Shown piece by piece: positions 60,216 through 64,000 of a DNA stretch of 64,000 bases. A model generated the notes under the pieces. The model did no database searches. It saw nothing but the letters and a program-made list of their open reading frames with translations, and was not told the DNA's origin. The stretch spans positions 1 through 64,000 of the forward strand of contig NZ_JAHLPR010000005.1 of assembly GCF_018918005.1 (NCBI RefSeq), in the 5' to 3' direction. A program made the position numbers and the translations under genes. This stretch comes from Paenibacillus sp. MSJ-34 (GTDB taxonomy: Bacteria > Bacillota > Bacilli > Paenibacillales > Paenibacillaceae). How positions within the stretch are numbered: the first letter of the stretch is position 1; each line of letters begins with the position of its first letter.

Positions 60216-61769
60216 ATGCATAAGAATTTGCTGGAAATGCGCAACATTATGAAGGTGTATCCGAACGGTGTTGTTGCGAATTCAAATGTAAACTTCTCTT
60301 TGGTGGAAGGAGAAATTCATGCGATTGTCGGCGAGAACGGCGCGGGCAAATCCACATTGATGAAGATGATGTTCGGCATGGAACAGCCGAGCGAAGGCGA
60401 GATTTTGCTTCGCGGGGAGAAGATGAACTTTCAATCGCCCCAAGAGGCTATCGATCGGGGAATCGGCATGGTGCACCAACATTTCATGCTCGTGCCGTCT
60501 TTTACCGTTGTCGAGAATATTATGCTTGGCATGGAGCCGACCAGAGGCCTCAGCATTCATTATAGCGAAGCGATCCGCATGACGCAGGAACTGTCGAAGA
60601 AATATAACTTGACCGTCGATCCGACCGCCAAAGTGGAAGATTTGTCGGTAGGCATGAAGCAGAAGGTTGAAATTTTGAAGGCGCTTATCCGCGGCGCGAA
60701 AATATTGATTTTGGACGAACCGACCGCGGTGTTGACGCCGCAGGAAACGCAAGAGCTGTTCCGGGAGCTGAAGGTGCTGAAGCGGGAAGGCCACACGATC
60801 GTCTTCATTTCCCATAAATTAAAAGAAGTGAAAGAAATTTGCGATCGCATCACCATTATTCGCAGCGGCCGAACCGAAGGCGTATTCCATACCGCGGATG
60901 TTACGGAACGGGAAATATCCAAATTGATGGTTGGCCGGGATGTCGTGCTGAAATATGAAAAAGAGCGGGTTGACGCAGGTCCGCCGATTCTTCAGGTGCG
61001 GGACTTGTCCTATTCCGACACGAACGGGAAGCCGATCCTTGCCGGGTTGGACTTCTCCATTCGAGCAGGCCAAATCGTCGGCATCGCAGGGGTCGAGGGC
61101 AACGGCCAAGGGGAACTGATTCGAGCGCTTACCGGAACGTTGGACGGAGCGAGAGGCTCGATTGCCGTTAACGGAAACGATATGCTCGGCGCGAATATTA
61201 AGACGATCCGCAACTTGGGCGTCTCCTATATCCCCGAAGACCGGATGCGGCAAGGCGCCGCCAAAGAAGCGAGCATTACCGACAATTTGATTTCTACCCG
61301 GTACCGTAAGAAAGAATGGAATAAAGGACTGTTCCTGAACGGCAACAAAATTGCCCAATTGGCCAAAGATTTGATCGAGCAGTTTCAAGTTCGCTGCAAA
61401 GGGCCGAACCAGCCGATCGGCATGTTGTCCGGCGGCAATATGCAGAAGGTGATCGTTGCCAGGGAATGCTCGGAGGATCCGATTTTACTAATCGCGGAGC
61501 AGCCGACAAGGGGAGTGGACGTAGGCGCCGCGCAGCTTATTCATCGGAAATTGCTGGAGTTAAGGCAGAAGAACTGTGCGATCTTGTTGTTATCGGCCGA
61601 TTTAAACGAAGTATTGGAACTCAGCGACAGTTTACTTGTCATGTATAACGGCGAATTCGTTTCTTACTTCCCCAACCCGTCCGAAGTGACGGAAGAGGAG
61701 CTGGGACTGTATATGCTCGGTCTCAAAAAGCAAAGCAAAGATGAAGTTGGGAGGGCTTTCGAGGCATGA
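60216..61769 (+). CDS. Nucleoside ABC transporter ATPase (two ABC domains)
   Basis: A 517-residue fused ATPase of the sugar/nucleoside (YufO/NupO) type. Domain 1 has Walker A GENGAGKST (about residue 39), signature LSVGMKQKVEIL and Walker B ILILDEPTAVLTP. Domain 2 has a degenerate Walker A GVEGNGQGELIRALTG and signature LSGGNMQKVIVARE with Walker B DPILLIAEQPTRGVD. GAAAGGAG precedes the start, and the stop overlaps the next gene by four bases. Confidence 0.95.
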   Translation: MHKNLLEMRNIMKVYPNGVVANSNVNFSLVEGEIHAIVGENGAGKSTLMKMMFGMEQPSEGEILLRGEKMNFQSPQEAIDRGIGMVHQHFMLVPSFTVVENIMLGMEPTRGLSIHYSEAIRMTQELSKKYNLTVDPTAKVEDLSVGMKQKVEILKALIRGAKILILDEPTAVLTPQETQELFRELKVLKREGHTIVFISHKLKEVKEICDRITIIRSGRTEGVFHTADVTEREISKLMVGRDVVLKYEKERVDAGPPILQVRDLSYSDTNGKPILAGLDFSIRAGQIVGIAGVEGNGQGELIRALTGTLDGARGSIAVNGNDMLGANIKTIRNLGVSYIPEDRMRQGAAKEASITDNLISTRYRKKEWNKGLFLNGNKIAQLAKDLIEQFQVRCKGPNQPIGMLSGGNMQKVIVARECSEDPILLIAEQPTRGVDVGAAQLIHRKLLELRQKNCAILLLSADLNEVLELSDSLLVMYNGEFVSYFPNPSEVTEEELGLYMLGLKKQSKDEVGRAFEA

Positions 61770-62812
61770 AGTCCAAACATTTTGAAATCGTTCGAACGAT
61801 GGCCGTCATTGCCATCTCGCTCATTATCGCCTTTTTTATTATCGCATTGGTCAGCAAGCAGCCGTTTACAAGTATTTTTATCTTTTTGTACGAACCGATC
61901 TCGTCGCTTTCTCATATCGGCAACGTGGTGGAAATGGCGATCCCCCTTATGTTTACGGGCCTTTCCGTCGTATTGCTGTTCCGGGTGAACCTGTTCAATC
62001 TCGGCGCGGAAGGGCTATTCTACATGGGAGGCGTCGTCGCTGCGGCGATTGCCATTCATTTCAGCTTAAGCGCATTTCTCCATCCTGTCGTAGCCATCCT
62101 GGCGGGTGGCTTGGCGGGGGCGATACTATCGGCGATTCCGGGCATATTGAAGGCGAAATGGGACGTTAACGTGTTGGTCACGTCGCTCATGTTCAACAGC
62201 ATCCTGTTCGGCATCGGCTTATTCTTCCTGAACTACAAGCTGCGGGACGTCAAGGCGTTCGCCAACGTATCTTACAAATTCGAACCGACCGCTTTGCTGG
62301 GCAATCTCGTACCGGGAACGCGGATTCATGCCGGACTGATCGTCGTGCTCCTGTGTATAATTGCGGCGCATTATTATATGTACAAGACCAGATGGGGCTA
62401 CGAGCTTCGGATGACCGGAGACAATCGCGAATTCGCCGAGTATTCCGGCATTAATACGGCCAAGGTCATTATCATCGTGCATTTGATCGCCGGCTTCCTG
62501 GCCGGCATGGGCGGATCAATCCAAGTGCTCGGCATGTATTCCCGGTTTCAGTGGACCGCGCTTCCCGGTTACGGATTGGACGGAGCGCTCGTTGCCATGC
62601 TGGCGAAGAACAATCCTTTATCGGTCATCGGCGGGGCGTTGTTCCTTGCCTATATCCGGATCGGGGCCGACCAAATGGCCCGCATGTCGGATGTGCCGGC
62701 GGAGATGATTTCGATCGTACAAGCCGTCATCATCCTGTTAATTTCGGCGGAGCAATTTTTGAAATTTTGGAAAAACCGGATGTTGGTAAAGGAGGCGGGC
62801 AAACATGAATAA
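61766..62812 (+). CDS. Nucleoside ABC transporter permease 1 (NupP-like)
   Basis: A 348-residue membrane permease of the BPD_transp_2 family with eight or nine helices. FNLGAEGLFYMGG, EFAEYSGINTAKV and GYGLDGALVAMLAKNNPLSV are family marks. Overlap with both neighbours shows tight coupling. It forms the membrane channel with permease 2. Confidence 0.94.
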   Translation: MKSKHFEIVRTMAVIAISLIIAFFIIALVSKQPFTSIFIFLYEPISSLSHIGNVVEMAIPLMFTGLSVVLLFRVNLFNLGAEGLFYMGGVVAAAIAIHFSLSAFLHPVVAILAGGLAGAILSAIPGILKAKWDVNVLVTSLMFNSILFGIGLFFLNYKLRDVKAFANVSYKFEPTALLGNLVPGTRIHAGLIVVLLCIIAAHYYMYKTRWGYELRMTGDNREFAEYSGINTAKVIIIVHLIAGFLAGMGGSIQVLGMYSRFQWTALPGYGLDGALVAMLAKNNPLSVIGGALFLAYIRIGADQMARMSDVPAEMISIVQAVIILLISAEQFLKFWKNRMLVKEAGKHE

Positions 62813-63752
62813 CTTGCTGGATGTCATCTTCTCGACAGACTTTGCCTTTTCCGTTCTCCGCGTAACAACGCCCATTCTGTTCGCAGCGCTGGGTGCGCTA
62901 ATATCCAATCGGGCCGGCATCGTCAACATCGGTCTGGAAGGGATTATGCTTGTGGCCGCGCTGACGGGCGTCATTTTCAGCGCCTATACCGGGAGCGCCT
63001 GGATCGGGCTCCTTGCAGCCGTCATCGCGGGACTGATCATTACGTCGATACTGGCTTATTTCACCTTGCATTTCAAAACCAATATTATATTGGGCGGGAT
63101 TGCGGTCAATATGTTCGCGTCGGGAGGAACGGTATTCATTCTCTATTTAGTGAGCGGGGACAAAGGGGCTTCCACTTCGCTCAAAAGCGAGGTGCTGCCA
63201 AGCATTGCGATCCCGTTCATTAAAGATATCCCGGTACTTGGCCCGATACTATCCGGCCATAACGTATTGACTTACGTCGCTTTGGTCGCGACTGTCGGCG
63301 TGTACTATATGTTGAAGAAAACGCCGCTAGGCTTGCGTATCCGGTCGGTCGGGGAAAATTACCATGCCGCCCAATCGGTGGGCGTTCGCGTGAATCGGAT
63401 TCAGTTTATCGCGCTATTGTACAGCGGATTTTTCGCGGCGCTGGGCGGAGCGTACATGTCAATGGGTTATCTCTCGATCTTCACGCGGGACATGACGGCC
63501 GGACGCGGGTGGATCGGGATCGCAGCCGAAGCGGTAGGGCGCAGCACAACCGTGGGCACGTTTATCGCCTCGATGCTCTTCGGGGCGGCCGATGCGCTCG
63601 CCAATGCGCTGCAAATTTTGAAAATTCCGACCGAATTGATTGCCACGACGCCTTACGTCACTACCGTCATCGGATTAATCGTATATGCCGTCGCGGAATC
63701 GAGATGGAAGAAACGCAAGAAAGCGAAGCACTCTTTAAAGAAGGTGCAATAA
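62805..63752 (+). CDS. Nucleoside ABC transporter permease 2 (NupQ-like)
   Basis: A 315-residue permease of the same family. ALGALISNRAGIVNIGLEGI, RIRSVGENYHAAQSVGVRV and GAYMSMGYLSIFTRDMTAGR match the YufQ type. It starts eight bases before the end of permease 1. Confidence 0.94.
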   Translation: MNNLLDVIFSTDFAFSVLRVTTPILFAALGALISNRAGIVNIGLEGIMLVAALTGVIFSAYTGSAWIGLLAAVIAGLIITSILAYFTLHFKTNIILGGIAVNMFASGGTVFILYLVSGDKGASTSLKSEVLPSIAIPFIKDIPVLGPILSGHNVLTYVALVATVGVYYMLKKTPLGLRIRSVGENYHAAQSVGVRVNRIQFIALLYSGFFAALGGAYMSMGYLSIFTRDMTAGRGWIGIAAEAVGRSTTVGTFIASMLFGAADALANALQILKIPTELIATTPYVTTVIGLIVYAVAESRWKKRKKAKHSLKKVQ

Positions 63753-63755
63753 GCG

Positions 63756-64000
63756 ATGTTGGAAACGATCAAGAAATTGCCGAAAGTCGAGCTGCATTAT
63801 CATTTAGACGGAGGATTGCGCCCCGATACGATCAAGGAGATCGCATCGGATTTGGGAGTGCCGTTGCCGTTTGATGGAGAGGCGTGGCAGTCCGCTCTTC
63901 ATGTTACGGACGATTGCCCGAGTTTAATCGAATATTTGAGCAAATTCCAATTGCCGGCCCTTTGTCTGCAAACCGCGGAGCATTTGAAGCGGGCCGCCTA
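63756..64000 (+). CDS. add: Adenosine deaminase (N-terminal part, cut by window end)
   Basis: The frame starts at ATG 63756, three bases after permease 2, and is open to the window end. MLETIKKLPKVELHYHLDGG gives the H-x-H metal ligands (ELHYHLDG instead of the usual ELHCHLDG). It converts adenosine to inosine in purine salvage. Its place in the operon implies that the importer carries purine nucleosides. Confidence 0.9.
   Translation, partial: MLETIKKLPKVELHYHLDGGLRPDTIKEIASDLGVPLPFDGEAWQSALHVTDDCPSLIEYLSKFQLPALCLQTAEHLKRAA

Overview
The window looks like a chromosomal segment of a Paenibacillus-type Gram-positive bacterium. The signs are strong AGGAGG-like ribosome sites, sigma-A promoters (several near-perfect), lipobox lipoproteins, a class D sortase with an LPxTA substrate, an SLH-domain surface protein, a chitinase with FnIII and CBM5/12 modules, KhtTU-type K+/H+ antiport genes and a BMP/NupNOPQ-type nucleoside importer. 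No rRNA, tRNA, CRISPR array, intact insertion sequence or prophage was seen. It is accessory-type chromosome: many one-component regulators beside small target genes, several gene remnants, and dispersed noncoding repeats.

Layout. 0-3 kb: class D sortase, a c-di-GMP-I riboswitch with terminator, and a surface-protein gene that has lost its 5' end. 3-5.4 kb: NTF2-like/TetR pair, then a MarR gene and hydrolase with matching operators. 5.4-9.5 kb (minus): hydrolase and membrane genes, then lipoprotein-LytTR-DUF3021. 9.7-14.4 kb: mqo, a secreted beta-propeller protein, YdeI-like and YjbR-like genes. 14.4-15.2 kb: repeats. 15.2-20.6 kb: lone TetR gene, a hairpin-rich leader with a terminator, a chitinase and a beta-helix polysaccharide-active protein. 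20.6-24.4 kb (minus): DUF418, DesKR-like two-component system, SDR. 24.5-28.8 kb: two VOC genes among repeats, remnants of SRPBCC, AraC and sugar-acid genes, and an ANT(6)-type gene. 28.8-34.1 kb: selO, Bcr/CflA pump, small genes and a frameshifted DoxX gene. 34.3-42.7 kb: CofE-like protein, LysR-YitT, amidohydrolase lipoprotein, DeoR, EamA, phosphodiesterase, LLM oxidoreductase. 42.9-44.6 kb: antiporter and its regulatory subunit. 44.8-46 kb: AT-rich island. 46.2-57.9 kb: CAP/SLH protein, MATE pump, PadR-membrane-DUF368 run, DUF2569, TetR-GDPD, a 14-TM MFS pump, repeats, a TipAL-like MerR gene. 58-64 kb: AraC gene opposite a complete nucleoside ABC importer followed by adenosine deaminase, cut by the window end.

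Functional themes. Most small regulators have a visible inverted repeat at their own promoter, so autoregulation is the common design. Export and surface functions dominate (efflux pumps, SLH and LPxTA proteins, chitinase). The clearest metabolic unit is purine nucleoside uptake plus deamination. The least explained parts are the 187-188 bp inverted-repeat-bounded elements, the attenuator-like leader before the chitinase, the four-unit TTGGA/TCCAA hairpin array near 50.3 kb, the AT-rich island, and the CofE-like gene with its LysR-YitT partner.
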